Shown: positions 18,268-30,755, counted from the stretch's first letter. The stretch is DNA of 34,525 nucleotides from an uncultured Alphaproteobacteria bacterium (GCA_949286465.1 CASECI010000020.1:1-34525); one strand, 5' to 3'. Program-made: numbers and translations. Notes: generated by a model from the letters alone, not told the origin.

Positions 18268-19115
18268 AAAAGACAAAAAACAAACCTAAATCACCTTTTC
18301 TTCATGCTTTCAAGCGTATTGTCTTTTTAACTTATTTTTTTATTTTTCTAACTCTCATCGTACTGATTGCTTATGGATTTCATTCTGGCTATTTTCAATC
18401 TCAAAAAGAAAAACTTGAAAATAATTTCCATCAATCAATGCAACATGCTGGCTTCGCGGTTACTGATATTTTTATTGATGGCCGTGTCAGAACATCTTTA
18501 TCTGATATAAAAAAAGCTCTCCACGTTCAACAAGGAATGCCAATGACAGAAGTAAACATGCAAGAAATTTTTGATAATCTTCGTCAACTTCCTTGGATTA
18601 AACATGTACAAATTCATAGAAAACTTCCTAATCTCCTTTATGTCAGAATTTTAGAAAAAACACCTATTGCTCTTTGGCAAAAAGATGGAAAACATCATCC
18701 GATTGATGAGGAAGGAAATATTATCAACACTTCTGCTAAAGGTTTAGAATACCTTGTTATCACTGTCGGAGACGATGCACCCAAAAATGCGCCCGAACTC
18801 ATAAACGAAATTTCTCAATATCAAGAACTCGCAAGAAGAACAATGTCTGCGGTCCGTATCGGAGGAAGACGCTGGAATTTAATATTAGACCATATTACAG
18901 ATGGCTTAATTATTGAGCTTCCCGAAGACAACATTCACGAAGCCCTAGAAAGATTATCTGTTCTCAATGAAAAACACCATTTACTGAATAGACAACTCTC
19001 TTTAATTGACCTCAGACTTCCCGATAGATTAATCGTTCAAACAATTAACAATAAACCTATCGAATCCTTTAAACCTAAGAACCTACTACCAAAAGAGATT
19101 GAACAAGATGTCTAA
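18255..19115 (+). CDS. ftsQ: Cell division protein FtsQ
   Basis: FtsQ is a bitopic inner-membrane protein that recruits FtsL/FtsB and later division proteins. The 286-residue protein has a Lys-rich cytoplasmic tail (1-20), one membrane helix (about 21-41) and a periplasmic POTRA domain (about 69-140, ending around RILEKTPIALW), then a beta domain. The call rests on this plan and the position between ddl and ftsA. The ATG lies within the end of ddl with AGAGG shortly upstream. Confidence 0.92.
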   Translation: MRKIKKTKNKPKSPFLHAFKRIVFLTYFFIFLTLIVLIAYGFHSGYFQSQKEKLENNFHQSMQHAGFAVTDIFIDGRVRTSLSDIKKALHVQQGMPMTEVNMQEIFDNLRQLPWIKHVQIHRKLPNLLYVRILEKTPIALWQKDGKHHPIDEEGNIINTSAKGLEYLVITVGDDAPKNAPELINEISQYQELARRTMSAVRIGGRRWNLILDHITDGLIIELPEDNIHEALERLSVLNEKHHLLNRQLSLIDLRLPDRLIVQTINNKPIESFKPKNLLPKEIEQDV

Positions 19116-20361
19116 TTCTATCATTAAAAATGGTTATTTAACTGCTCTAGATATCGGATCAACAAAAATTTGTTGCCTAATTGCTCGTGTTTTATCTGAT
19201 GGTTCTCTCCATATTGTTGGAGATGGATATGCTCAAGCTAAAGGAATTAAAAACGGAGTTATCACACATTTAACAGATGCAGCTTCCTCTATCCAAGATG
19301 CAATCATGATGGCAGAAGAAAAAGCAGAACGTCGCGTAGAATCTGTAATTGTTAATATCTCTTCTACTGGCTTAAAGTCAACCTATGTCGAAGCCTCAAT
19401 AGAGCTCCCAGACAATAGACCTGTTTCTTCTGGTGATGTCAAGAAGTTAATTGATCAAGCTCTTCATAAAATTGACTTAGCAGATCATGAAATTATTCAT
19501 CAATTACCTATCTCTTACAAATTAGATGAGGAAGAAGATATTCAAGAACCAACAAATTTATACGGACATCATTTAAGCGTTATCCTACATGTTATCTCTG
19601 TTCCATTGGCTCAATTACGTAATTTAGTCATGGCTCTTGAAAGATGTCATGTTTCTATCGCTGCAAAAGTAGCTACGCCATATGCTTCTGGATTATCTGT
19701 CCTCTCAGACGAAGAAAAAGAAATTGGGAGTACGGTTATTGATATCGGAGGCGGTCTCACATCAATAGGCATTTTTACGGATGGATTTATTAGATATACT
19801 GCTATGCTTCCATTAGGTGCTCATCTAATCACAAAAGACATTGCTCAAATTTTAAAAACACCTATCTCAGATGCAGAACGTATTAAAACGCTTTATGGAT
19901 GTGCTTTTTTGTCTCCCCAAGACAAAAAAGAAACTATTAATATCCCCGTTATAGGGGAAAAAGAAGAAGGGTCTTTACTTCAAATATCGAAAGCTGATTT
20001 AATCTCTATTATGATTCCTCGAATCGAAGAAATGCTAGAATTAACAGGCTCCTATCTTACGACACAAGAGGGATGCGACTTTGCGACAAAACGTATCGTC
20101 TTAACGGGAGGAGCTAGCTTATTACAAGGGCTTCGAGAAAAAACTAGTGCTTTATTAGAAGCTCAAGTTCGCTTAGGAAAACCCTTTTTCATAAGTGGAT
20201 TACCGGATTCACCTCCAAGTGCGAGCTTTGCAACTTGCACAGGGCTCTTGCGTTACGCTTTAAATAGGCGTATACAAACTAATGATAAAGAAAAAACAAC
20301 AACTCCGAGTTCAAACGGATTTTTAAGAAGGACTATAAGATGGCTGATGCAGAATTTCTAA
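19108..20361 (+). CDS. ftsA: Cell division protein FtsA
   Basis: FtsA is an actin-like ATPase that anchors FtsZ to the membrane. It shows [16 protein letters not shown] near the N-terminus, the phosphate-2 motif [14 protein letters not shown], and the adenosine motif [13 protein letters not shown]. The C-terminus (about [15 protein letters not shown]) can form the amphipathic membrane-targeting helix. I take the ATG at 19108, giving 417 residues, over a TTG at 19099 that would add only three. The start overlaps the ftsQ stop by 8 bases, and the last 22 bases overlap ftsZ. Confidence 0.95.
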   Translation: MSNSIIKNGYLTALDIGSTKICCLIARVLSDGSLHIVGDGYAQAKGIKNGVITHLTDAASSIQDAIMMAEEKAERRVESVIVNISSTGLKSTYVEASIELPDNRPVSSGDVKKLIDQALHKIDLADHEIIHQLPISYKLDEEEDIQEPTNLYGHHLSVILHVISVPLAQLRNLVMALERCHVSIAAKVATPYASGLSVLSDEEKEIGSTVIDIGGGLTSIGIFTDGFIRYTAMLPLGAHLITKDIAQILKTPISDAERIKTLYGCAFLSPQDKKETINIPVIGEKEEGSLLQISKADLISIMIPRIEEMLELTGSYLTTQEGCDFATKRIVLTGGASLLQGLREKTSALLEAQVRLGKPFFISGLPDSPPSASFATCTGLLRYALNRRIQTNDKEKTTTPSSNGFLRRTIRWLMQNF

Positions 20362-21878
20362 AAGACCCAGAAACAAATCTTTCTATTGGACTACCAGAAC
20401 AGATGCCTGAAATTCTCCTCACACCCAATATCGGTGTTATTGGTGTTGGTGGCGCTGGAGGAAATGCTGTCAATAATATGATAGAATCGCATCTTGTCGG
20501 AGCTTCCTTTATTGTAGCCAATACAGATGCTCAAGTTATGTCCAAATCTCTGACACATGAACGCATTCAATTAGGTTCTGTTTTAACGCAAGGATTAGGA
20601 GCTGGCTCTAACCCTGAAATAGGGAAACAAGCGGCTGAAGAAAGCCATGACAAAATCAAAGAAGCATTAAAAGACCTACATATGCTTTTTATTGCCGCAG
20701 GAATGGGAGGAGGAACAGGGACAGGAGCCTCTCCAGTTATCGCTAGAATAGCCAAAGAAATGGGGATTCTAACTGTCGGCGTTGTTACAAAACCTTTCCG
20801 CTTAGAAGGCTCTAAAAGAATGCGTACGGCTGAAGCTGGGATTGAAGAACTCGCAAAATATGTTGATACATTAATTATTATTCCGAACCAAAATTTATTT
20901 AGAATCGCTAAAGAAAATACATCTTTCGTAGATGCTTTTAAAATGGCTGATGATATTTTATACCAAGGGGTCAGAAGTATTACAGATTTAATGATGACAC
21001 CTATGTTAATTAATTTGGATTTTGCTGATTTAAAAACTGTAATTAGTGAAATGGGAAAAGCAATGATGGGTTCTGGAGAAGCCGAAGGAGAAAATAGAGC
21101 TCTTATTGCTGCAGAAAAAGCTATCTCAAATCCTCTACTTGATGTCTCTATGAAAGGAGCTAAAGGAATCCTGATTAATATCTCTGGTGGGCAAGATTTA
21201 TCCTTGATGGAAGTCGATGAAGCCGCTGAAAGAATACGTCAAGAAGTCGATGAAGATGCCAACATCATTTTTGGGGCAAGTTGTGATGAAACTCTTGCCG
21301 GGAAAATTCGCGTTTCTGTCGTAGCAACAGGATTATCCAGCGAAAATGAACAAAAACAAGAACATACAAGTGCTATTTTCAATTCTGTTCCAACCTCACC
21401 TGTTGTTATTACCCCTCCACAACCCGCTGTAGATAATACAGAATCAGAAACAGATGTTCCGACAAAAGTGACGCCAGAGGATGTTTCAAATATTACAGTA
21501 TCTGAAATTTCTTTAAATGCTCATTTAAATGAAACCCCGACATTGGAAATTCAGGATATATCTGAAACCTTTATTCCAGAGCCAGCCGTCGCGGTTTCTA
21601 AACCTATTGACGAAGAAGAATTAGATAGTGAGGAAGACTTCATTTCTGAACCGTCTCCCTTAAACAACGATAAGGAAGAACAACCTAAAAAAAGAAAATC
21701 TTTCTTAGCTGACGGATTCTTACCGGGTATTTTCGGAGATCGTTCTTCTTTTGAAGCAACAGAAAAAATACGCCTCAAAAAAGAAGGCTTAAAAATATTA
21801 ACATCCGATGATGAGCTTCCTCAAATCAATGAAGAAGATTTAGAAATACCTTCTTTCTTAAGACGCAAGAGTGAATAA
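20340..21878 (+). CDS. ftsZ: Cell division GTPase FtsZ
   Basis: FtsZ is the tubulin-like GTPase that forms the division ring. The GTPase core spans about residues 30-335, with [13 protein letters not shown] and the tubulin signature GGGTGTG at 123-129. A long acidic, low-complexity linker follows, and the protein ends with the conserved partner-binding peptide [14 protein letters not shown]. The 512-residue length is typical of alphaproteobacteria such as Caulobacter and much longer than E. coli FtsZ. AAGGAC lies just upstream of the ATG. The start lies inside ftsA, and the stop overlaps rsmB by one base (TAATG). Confidence 0.97.
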   Translation: MADAEFLKDPETNLSIGLPEQMPEILLTPNIGVIGVGGAGGNAVNNMIESHLVGASFIVANTDAQVMSKSLTHERIQLGSVLTQGLGAGSNPEIGKQAAEESHDKIKEALKDLHMLFIAAGMGGGTGTGASPVIARIAKEMGILTVGVVTKPFRLEGSKRMRTAEAGIEELAKYVDTLIIIPNQNLFRIAKENTSFVDAFKMADDILYQGVRSITDLMMTPMLINLDFADLKTVISEMGKAMMGSGEAEGENRALIAAEKAISNPLLDVSMKGAKGILINISGGQDLSLMEVDEAAERIRQEVDEDANIIFGASCDETLAGKIRVSVVATGLSSENEQKQEHTSAIFNSVPTSPVVITPPQPAVDNTESETDVPTKVTPEDVSNITVSEISLNAHLNETPTLEIQDISETFIPEPAVAVSKPIDEEELDSEEDFISEPSPLNNDKEEQPKKRKSFLADGFLPGIFGDRSSFEATEKIRLKKEGLKILTSDDELPQINEEDLEIPSFLRRKSE

Positions 21879-23122
21879 TGACGGATATTGTTCGTCAAAC
21901 AGCTCTTACTATTTTAAAACAAGTTCTTTATAAGAACCAAACAATTGATGATGCCTTCGAAACGGCTTTACAAAAAACTTCTTTAGAAAAACGAGATAAA
22001 GCATTCTTACGATTACTTATTACAACAACAATCCGCCGAATTGGACAAATTGATGATTTAATTCAAAGAGCTTTATCTAAACCCCTTCCGCAGCGAGCTC
22101 AAACAGCTATGGATATTCTTCGTCTCGGTGTTGCTCAACTGATGTTTTTAAAGACACCTCCACATGCCGCCATCAATACATCTGTCGAATTAGCTAAGAC
22201 AGTTCATCAAGATTTCTATACATCCTTAATAAACGGTGTCTTAAGAACAATGACAAGAGCCGGGAAAAATTGGTTTGCTAAACAAGATGAAGCTAAACTC
22301 AATACCCCCGCTTGGTTATGGAATGAATGGTATGGACAATATGGGAAAGAAATAACATATCAAATTGCAAAAGCTAATTTAACAGAGCCAACTTTCGATA
22401 TTACTGTTAAAAATACGCCCGAAAAATGGGCAACTGCTTTAAATGGGAAAATAACACCGACAGGTTCTATTCGTTTAGATTCGCTTTATCAGCCCCAAAA
22501 CTTACCTGGATTTTGCGAAGGTGAATGGTGGGTTCAAGATTCTGGAGCTTCTTTAGCTGTACAAACATTCCTTCATATTCAGAATAAAAGAGTCGCAGAT
22601 TTTTGTGCTGCTCCTGGTGGTAAAACTGCTCAATTAATTATGCGTGGAGCAAATGTTGATGCTTTTGATATCTCAAAAAATCGTATGAAACGTGTCGGAG
22701 AAAATCTATCTCGATTACACCTATCAGCTCACTTAATCGTTGCTGATGCCTCTAAAATCCCAGGGAAAGAAATTTACGACGCAATTTTAATCGATGCTCC
22801 CTGTTCTGCAACAGGGACAATAAGAAGACATCCAGAACTGCTCTTACATCGAACTGAAAATGATATCATTAAGTTATCTCAAAAACAAAACGAGCTTCTG
22901 ATAAATGCTCATCGTCTTTTGAAACCAAAAGGAGAACTTGTTTATTGTACCTGTTCTTTACAGAAACAAGAAGGAGAAGATCGTATCAAAGCTGTTTCTG
23001 ACTTATTTGATATTTTACCTATTGCTTCCCCTTTTGCAACACCAGAAGGATACATTAGAACCTATCCTTATCAAGGTATGGATGGATTTTTTATTGCTCA
23101 TTTACAAAAGAAGGAAAAATAA
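21878..23122 (+). CDS. rsmB: 16S rRNA (cytosine-967-C5)-methyltransferase RsmB
   Basis: RsmB (Sun/Fmu) makes m5C967 in 16S rRNA. The N-terminal third is a NusB-like RNA-binding helical domain. The C-terminal part is a SAM methyltransferase with DFCAAPGGKTAQL and both family cysteines: Cys309 in DAPCSATGTIRRHPE and Cys359 in YCTCS. The 414 residues fit the family. It lies directly behind ftsZ through a one-base overlap and is followed by the next gene through another TAATG, so it is probably part of the same transcript. lpxC, often found behind ftsZ in this group, is not here. Confidence 0.93.
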   Translation: MTDIVRQTALTILKQVLYKNQTIDDAFETALQKTSLEKRDKAFLRLLITTTIRRIGQIDDLIQRALSKPLPQRAQTAMDILRLGVAQLMFLKTPPHAAINTSVELAKTVHQDFYTSLINGVLRTMTRAGKNWFAKQDEAKLNTPAWLWNEWYGQYGKEITYQIAKANLTEPTFDITVKNTPEKWATALNGKITPTGSIRLDSLYQPQNLPGFCEGEWWVQDSGASLAVQTFLHIQNKRVADFCAAPGGKTAQLIMRGANVDAFDISKNRMKRVGENLSRLHLSAHLIVADASKIPGKEIYDAILIDAPCSATGTIRRHPELLLHRTENDIIKLSQKQNELLINAHRLLKPKGELVYCTCSLQKQEGEDRIKAVSDLFDILPIASPFATPEGYIRTYPYQGMDGFFIAHLQKKEK

Positions 23123-23700
23123 TGCCCCTTAATATTGCTTTTTTATTTACTGGAGATGTTGATAGTCCCACAAATGAAGTTTTACTCCAAGCTGTAAAAC
23201 ACCTCAATCGAACACAATACGAACCTATTGTTTTAGTTACGAATCCGAATGGTGTATTTAGTAAAAAGCTGATACAAAATAAAATCCCTTTCAAAGGATA
23301 TACGGGGAAACTCATTGAACCGTCAACAGGACGCTTTAGAGGAGCTATTCAAACATTTAAAGAATCATGCAATATCTTAGGAACAATTGGAACCCTTAAA
23401 ATTGATGCAATTTTATCTTGTGAAATGCGTTTTTTAATTCCCTGGGCTCCTGCAGCGTTTTTAGGTAAAAAACCTTTGTTTTGGCTTCAAGAATCAATCT
23501 GGGGCAACTATCCAATTGCTGAAATGTGGTCAGGTTATACGAATCTTTTCTTCCCTGTTTCTGAACAAGTTATGGCTTCTTTACCTTCTTTTATGCAAAA
23601 CCGAGCTCGTTTAAAGAAAGTTCCTTCACTCGAAGAACTCTCTCAGAACCCTGAAAGTGCAAAAAAGTATTTAGAATCACTTTTTAAAGATTGCATTTAA
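23122..23700 (+). CDS. GT-B glycosyltransferase N-terminal domain-like protein
   Basis: The 192 residues resemble the acceptor-side N-terminal half of GT4-type glycosyltransferases. They start with a beta strand and a short loop (NIAFLFTGDVDSP), then an alternating alpha/beta pattern, and include FWLQESIWGNYP followed by a predicted strand ending FFPVSEQV, where such enzymes pass to the second domain. The donor-binding C-terminal half is missing: after RLKKVPSLEEL the frame ends, and no continuation is seen before the next gene. It may be a stand-alone acceptor-domain protein or an old truncation. It overlaps rsmB by one base. Catalysis cannot be claimed. Confidence 0.6.
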   Translation: MPLNIAFLFTGDVDSPTNEVLLQAVKHLNRTQYEPIVLVTNPNGVFSKKLIQNKIPFKGYTGKLIEPSTGRFRGAIQTFKESCNILGTIGTLKIDAILSCEMRFLIPWAPAAFLGKKPLFWLQESIWGNYPIAEMWSGYTNLFFPVSEQVMASLPSFMQNRARLKKVPSLEELSQNPESAKKYLESLFKDCI

Positions 23701-23750
23701 CCTTTTTTCGTTGTACAAAAGATTATAGTTAGACAAGATAAAGGAGTAAC

Positions 23751-24269
23751 ATGATGAAAAAAATTATTTCTCTTCTGGCTGTCATTTTGCTATGTACATC
23801 AACAGCTCATGCTGCCTCTAATAAAAAACTCGAAATTCTCGGAACTTTTGGCGATTGGACCGCTTACAGCGCTAATGAAAAAAGTGGGAAGTTATGTTAT
23901 ATGGCTTCTGTTCCTCAAAAATCTGAAGGAAAATATAAACGCCGTGGAGATGTTATCCTAATTGTTGCTCATCGACCAAAAGAAAAATCTTTTGATGTCG
24001 TCAGCTTAACAACTGGATACACTTATAAAGCAGGGTCTACTGCTACTGTACAAGTGGATAAACAAAAACCTATTGAATTATTCACGCACGAAGATACAGC
24101 TTGGGGGAATGATTCCAAAACAGATTCTAAAATTGTACGTCAAATGAAAGCAGGAAATAAAGCTGTTTTTAAAGGTAAATCTTCTTTAGGTACATTAACA
24201 ACAGACACTTTTTCATTAAGTGGCTTTACAAAAGCTTACCGCGCCATCAACAAAGCTTGCGGACGATAA
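23751..24269 (+). CDS. Invasion-associated locus B (IalB)-family exported protein
   Basis: A signal peptide is clear: MMKKIISLLAVILLC, then a small-residue stretch ending AHA near residue 21. The mature part starts with a region containing GDWTAYS and KLCYMAS, matching the start of IalB-family domains; a second Cys lies near the end (KACGR), allowing one disulfide. IalB of Bartonella is tied to red-cell invasion, but the family is widespread in free-living alphaproteobacteria, so no virulence role is implied. From memory, IalB-like genes often precede rlmN, as here (ATG directly after the stop). AAGGAG at 23741-23746 could serve either of two adjacent ATGs (23751 or 23754). A weak promoter (TTGTAC, 23711) is possible. 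Confidence 0.72.
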   Translation: MMKKIISLLAVILLCTSTAHAASNKKLEILGTFGDWTAYSANEKSGKLCYMASVPQKSEGKYKRRGDVILIVAHRPKEKSFDVVSLTTGYTYKAGSTATVQVDKQKPIELFTHEDTAWGNDSKTDSKIVRQMKAGNKAVFKGKSSLGTLTTDTFSLSGFTKAYRAINKACGR

Positions 24270-25337
24270 ATGATAGATTTAATTGGATTATCTCGGGAAG
24301 AGCTTCTTGCCGAAGTTATTTCTATGGGAGAGAAGCCTTTCCGTGTAAAACAAATATGGCACTGGCTGTATAATAAAGGGATAACTGATTTTACAAAAAT
24401 GTCAACGATTGCCAAACCATTACAAGAACGTTTGGCAAAAAAATATATTATCTCTCGCCCTCAAGTTATTACAGAAAAAAACTCAACTGATGGAACTCGT
24501 AAATGGCTTTTCCGCTTTAATGATGGGAAAGAAGTCGAAACCGTTTATATCCCTGAAGAAGATCGAGGCGCCGTTTGTTTATCAACTCAAGTCGGATGCC
24601 AAATGGGGTGCCACTTTTGTCATACGGGAACACAAGGTTTTCAAAGAAACTTAACTGCTGGTGAAATCGTATCTCAATTTATGGCAGCTCGGGATAGCTA
24701 TGGTGAATGGCCAACCCCCGTAGATGAAACGCGCTATCTATCTAATATTGTTGTTATGGGAATGGGCGAACCTCTCAACAATTACGATAATTTAGTAAAA
24801 GCGATGCGTATTATTATGGATGGCGAAGGGTTAGCAATTTCTAAACGAAAAATTACAATATCAACATCTGGAATCGCTGATAAAATCCCTCTCTTAGCTA
24901 AAGACTTAGGAGTAAAGTTAGCAATCAGTCTTCATGCGCCTAACGATACGATTCGAAATCAGATTATGCCTATCAATCGAAAATATCCTCTTGCACAATT
25001 AATGCGAGCCTGTAGAACATATCAACAATTATGTGAACATCGCCAGTATATTACAATGGAATATGTGATGTTAAAGGGAGTGAATGATTCTATGGAAAAT
25101 GCTCGAGAGCTCATTCAGCTCGTTAAGGGACTCGAAGTTAAATTCAACCTAATCCCTTTTAATCCATGGAATGGATGTCCTTTTGAGCCTTCTTCAAATA
25201 ATACGATCCATCAATTTTCAAAAGTACTGGAAGACGCTTATTTCGCCGCACCGATTCGCCAATCTAGAGGACAAGACATTATGGCTGCATGTGGACAACT
25301 GAAGTCTGTTTTTCATCAACAAAAAAAAGCTCTTTAA
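24270..25337 (+). CDS. rlmN: 23S rRNA/tRNA (adenine-C2)-methyltransferase RlmN
   Basis: RlmN is a radical-SAM enzyme that makes 2-methyladenosine at A2503 of 23S rRNA and in some tRNAs. The cluster motif CxxxCxxC is present as Cys110, Cys114 and Cys117, followed by HTGTQGFQRNLTAGEI. MGMGEPLNNYDN and SLHAPND are also typical. Cys341 in AACGQL fits the methyl-carrying cysteine near the C-terminus. At 355 residues the length is normal. It starts directly after the ialB-like stop and is followed by a strong terminator. Confidence 0.96.
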   Translation: MIDLIGLSREELLAEVISMGEKPFRVKQIWHWLYNKGITDFTKMSTIAKPLQERLAKKYIISRPQVITEKNSTDGTRKWLFRFNDGKEVETVYIPEEDRGAVCLSTQVGCQMGCHFCHTGTQGFQRNLTAGEIVSQFMAARDSYGEWPTPVDETRYLSNIVVMGMGEPLNNYDNLVKAMRIIMDGEGLAISKRKITISTSGIADKIPLLAKDLGVKLAISLHAPNDTIRNQIMPINRKYPLAQLMRACRTYQQLCEHRQYITMEYVMLKGVNDSMENARELIQLVKGLEVKFNLIPFNPWNGCPFEPSSNNTIHQFSKVLEDAYFAAPIRQSRGQDIMAACGQLKSVFHQQKKAL

Positions 25338-25355
25338 TTTTGTTTTAATAGCTAT

Positions 25356-25391
25356 AAAAAAAGCTCCCTTTTTAGGGAGCTTTTCTTTTTT
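25356..25391. terminator. Bidirectional terminator between rlmN and the prepilin gene
   Basis: AGCTCCCT (25362-25369) pairs with AGGGAGCT (25374-25381) around a TTTT loop. A-rich sequence on the left and T-rich sequence on the right give a U-tract in either direction. It lies between two convergent genes, so it can end both rlmN and the minus-strand prepilin gene. Confidence 0.92.
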
Positions 25392-25400
25392 CAGTCATCT

Positions 25401-25808
25401 CTAGGTAGCTGATGAATATGAATTAAATGTAATCACACCATTGTCGATTTCAACTGTACCGCCAGAACGATTATCCATAGCTTCTAATACCTTTTCAGAA
25501 GCACCAGTAACTGTTACGACAGGTTGATCAACTTCTGTTGCATCAGATGTAATCTCGATACCAGTTGCACCACCCGGCAATGTTTCCCCATCAAGAATTG
25601 TTTGGCAGCTACCTGTATCCATTGTTGAGCCATCACCATTTGTTTGAGCAACAACAACACAACGAGATGCATAATCTAAAATTGTGTTGGCACGATGACG
25701 GTTCATTGCCATTGTATAACCAGCCAAACCACCGATGGACAATACACCGATAATGGCTAAAACACCTAACATTTCGATCATTGAACGACCAGCTTCTGTT
25801 TTTTTCAT
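25401..25808 (-). CDS. Type IV prepilin-like protein with Arg at +1
   Basis: The 135-residue protein starts with MKKTEAG, a short positively charged leader ending in Gly, followed by RSMIEMLGVLAIIGVLSIGG. This is the layout of prepilin peptidase substrates: Gly at -1, Glu at +5 and a hydrophobic helix. The +1 residue is Arg, where Phe, Met or another uncharged residue is usual. The rest is a small polar domain with two cysteines (50 and 68), possibly one disulfide. I chose the start at 25808 because AAAGGA lies 8 bases upstream and a longer frame would start inside the promoter. It is monocistronic, with its own promoter and terminator. It may be a pilin or pseudopilin; the assembly machinery is not in the window. 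Confidence 0.85.
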   Translation of the reverse strand: MKKTEAGRSMIEMLGVLAIIGVLSIGGLAGYTMAMNRHRANTILDYASRCVVVAQTNGDGSTMDTGSCQTILDGETLPGGATGIEITSDATEVDQPVVTVTGASEKVLEAMDNRSGGTVEIDNGVITFNSYSSAT

Positions 25809-25855
25809 GTTTTTTATCCTTTTCTTAGTTATTCTCGGTTTAATACCCATTTTCA

Positions 25856-25884
25856 ATTATAGCATCCCCATAACTGAAAATCAA
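25856..25884 (-). promoter_or_regulatory. Near-consensus sigma70 promoter of the prepilin gene
   Basis: On the minus strand, TTGATT (25884-25879) and TATAAT (25861-25856) are 17 bases apart, with TGC directly before the -10 (extended -10). This is the best promoter in the window and implies strong expression with a leader of about 40 bases. Confidence 0.88.
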
Positions 25885-25979
25885 GAAAATCTCAACCGTT
25901 TACACGATTTTCATTTCTTGAATACAAAGATACGCTTTTCTTTCTTAACAAAGAGTAAAAAATACATGAATTTTTAGCT

Positions 25980-26422
25980 CTAAACATCAAAATTAGGCTC
26001 TCTGACTTCAAGAGACCCTTTCAAAAGTAATTGGAGATATTCTATCTTTTGCAAAATTTCTTTTTTCCCTAATTCAGAACGAACATTCTCTAACTCTTTT
26101 TCAGCATCTTGCAAATCTCGACTGGCTCTAGAAGGATTTAATTTATTCAAGTCTACACCCCACGCTAGAACAGAACAGATATTTCGCCGAATTTCTGCTA
26201 CTCCACGAGAAACCAAAAAACAAATTGGTTTTTCTCCCTTGTTATAAATCCACAAAGCTCCAGGAACGATAAAAAAGAAAGAAGGAGCACGATCCTTTAA
26301 AATCATAACATCACCTCCCTTAGCAGGAAGCAGTACTTTATCAGCTACAGTATCAACTAATGAACACGTAGGGCAAATTAAATGAAAATTCATTTTTCCT
26401 TGAATTTTTAAATTTTCAGGCA

Positions 26423-26423
<1 letters not shown>
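25980..26423 (-). CDS. atpC: ATP synthase F1 subunit epsilon, divergent
   Basis: Epsilon sits at the foot of the central stalk and can inhibit ATP hydrolysis. The 147-residue protein has a predicted N-terminal beta-sandwich (from about MNFHLICP at residue 11) and a helical hairpin (about 95-135), the family plan. It is divergent: where the family has a GxxGVLPGHAP-like loop, it reads GGDVMILKDRAPSF. The call leans on position as last gene after beta. The ATG at 26423 overlaps the beta stop by one base (TAATG) and has AAGGA upstream; an ATG at 26393 would give a more standard N-terminus. No clear terminator follows. Confidence 0.82.
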
Positions 26424-28943
<2,520 letters not shown>

Positions 28944-28947
<4 letters not shown>

Positions 28948-30755
28948 CTAGACTTCTTCTCTATAAATATCTGAACAAACCCTTTTAAAACACGACCTAA
29001 TTCTTCTTCCAGTTTGTTATCCAGATTATCTGCATGTCCTATCTTCTGAAGCAACTCTGGATCTTCTAATTGTATATGCTCTAATAATCCTTCCTCAAAT
29101 CTTAATATATCTTTAGGCTCCAATAATTCTAAATAACCTCGAACTGCCGCGTAAATCGAAATAAATTCTTCCTCAAAAGATAAGGGATGATGTACTTTTT
29201 GTTTCATCATCTCCGTAATGCGAACGCCCTTCTTCAACATATTCTGGCTAGACACATCTAAATCTGAAGCAATCTGCGCAAACGAAAGCATTTCACGATA
29301 TTGTGCCAAATCGAGCTTTAAAGATGAGGATATCTTCGCTAAAAGTGGACGTTGTGCTTTTGACCCAACTCGACTGACCGATAGACCAACATTAACCGCC
29401 GGACGTATCCCTTCATGAAATAAACTACTCTCTAAAAAAATTTGTCCATCTGTAATAGATATAACATTTGTTGGAATATACGCTGATACATCTCCCTCTT
29501 GTGTCTCTACAACCGGAATCGCTGTTAAAGAGCCTCCGCCCTTTTCATCATTCAACATGGCCGCTCGCTCTAACAAACGTGAATGTAAATAAAAAATATC
29601 TCCAGGATAAGCCTCTCTTCCCGGAGGACGTCTAAGAAGTAACGAAATCTGACGATAAGCATTTGCATGTTTCGATAAATCATCATAAAAAATAACCGCA
29701 TTCATATGATGATCACGGAAATATTCTCCAATCGTACAACCAGTAAAAGGAGCTATATACTGCAATGAAGCTGAGTCTGAGGCTGAGGCTGAGACGACAA
29801 TTGTATATTCCATAGCTCCATAATTCTCCAAAGTCCGAACAACTTCTGCAACCGTCGACAACTTCTGTCCAATCGCTACATATATACAGAATAGCTTCTC
29901 TTCCTTTCGGAGAGCCGCATCATTTCTCTTCTTTTGAGCAATAATGGAATCCACAATTAATGATGTCTTACCTGTTTGACGATCCCCTACAATTAATTCT
30001 CTCTGTCCCAGCCCTATCGGAACAAGAGCATCTATAACTTTAATTCCTGTTTGAAATGGTTTCTTAACCGTTTGCCTATCAATAATCCCTGGAGATGGCC
30101 TTTCTATAGGTAAATAAGAGTACGCTGATATATCTCCTTTCCCATCTATTGGGTGACCTAATGCATCTACAACACGACCAAGCAATGTTTCTCCTACAGG
30201 AACTTTTATAACGTCTCCCGTTTGGATTGCTATATCTCCCTCATCTAAAGAATTATCATTGCCTAAAGTTACAACATCCGAAAATTCACTATTTAAATTA
30301 AAAACAATCCCTTGTAAATTATCTGGAAAGTCTATCAATTCACCTGCCTTAGTCGACTTCATACCAGATACACGTGCTATTCCATCTTTTACGGAAATAA
30401 CACGCCCCACCTGTTCTACACGTGGTTTTATTCTTCCTTCTGCCATGAGCTTTTGTAATAGCTGACGAAATTCATCATCAGATAAGTGAACAAGAGAAAT
30501 ATCTTGCAGCGCTTTTTGAAGTACCCTAAGTTTTTGCTTAACTGAAGTATCAATCAAAGATGATCCTATCTGTAACTGAAAACCACTCAACAAAGAGGGA
30601 TCAATTTTGATGTTTAAATGAAGTGTTTTTATCCCTAATTTCTGGCACAATAAATCACTGAGTTGTTTCCTTTGTTCCCTAGACAAAGAAGAAGCTGTTA
30701 TAACATCAACAGTAAGCTCTTCAAACTTATACTCTATTTTCTTTTTAGTTGGCAT
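28944..30755 (-). CDS. atpHA (fusion): ATP synthase fused delta C-terminal domain and alpha subunit
   Basis: Residues about 92-603 form a complete alpha subunit: N-terminal helix (91-105), beta-barrel, P-loop GDRQTGKT (257-264) and the arginine finger Arg462 in SVSRVGSKAQ. The first 90 residues are extra (603 in total, against about 505-513). They match the C-terminal domain of delta (AtpH): VDVITASSLSREQ, then IDPSLLSGF and IGSSLIDTSVKQKL, the same order and spacing as in delta (E. coli VDVISAAALSEQQ, IDGSVRGRL). The helical N-terminal domain of delta is absent. Delta normally links the top of the head to the b stalk. The ATG has AAGGGG 8 bases upstream, so this is the true start. The order delta-alpha-gamma-beta-epsilon fits the usual operon with atpH cut down and fused. 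Confidence 0.9.

Noticed and set aside
25885-25979. Terminator after atpC
   Set aside because: No stable stem with a T-run is visible in the direction of transcription; transcripts may run into the prepilin gene.
29771-29795. Short repeat of GAGGCT-like units inside the alpha gene
   Set aside because: It encodes the SASASDSAS segment, which lies where other alpha subunits have a similar Ala/Ser-rich stretch, so it needs no special explanation.
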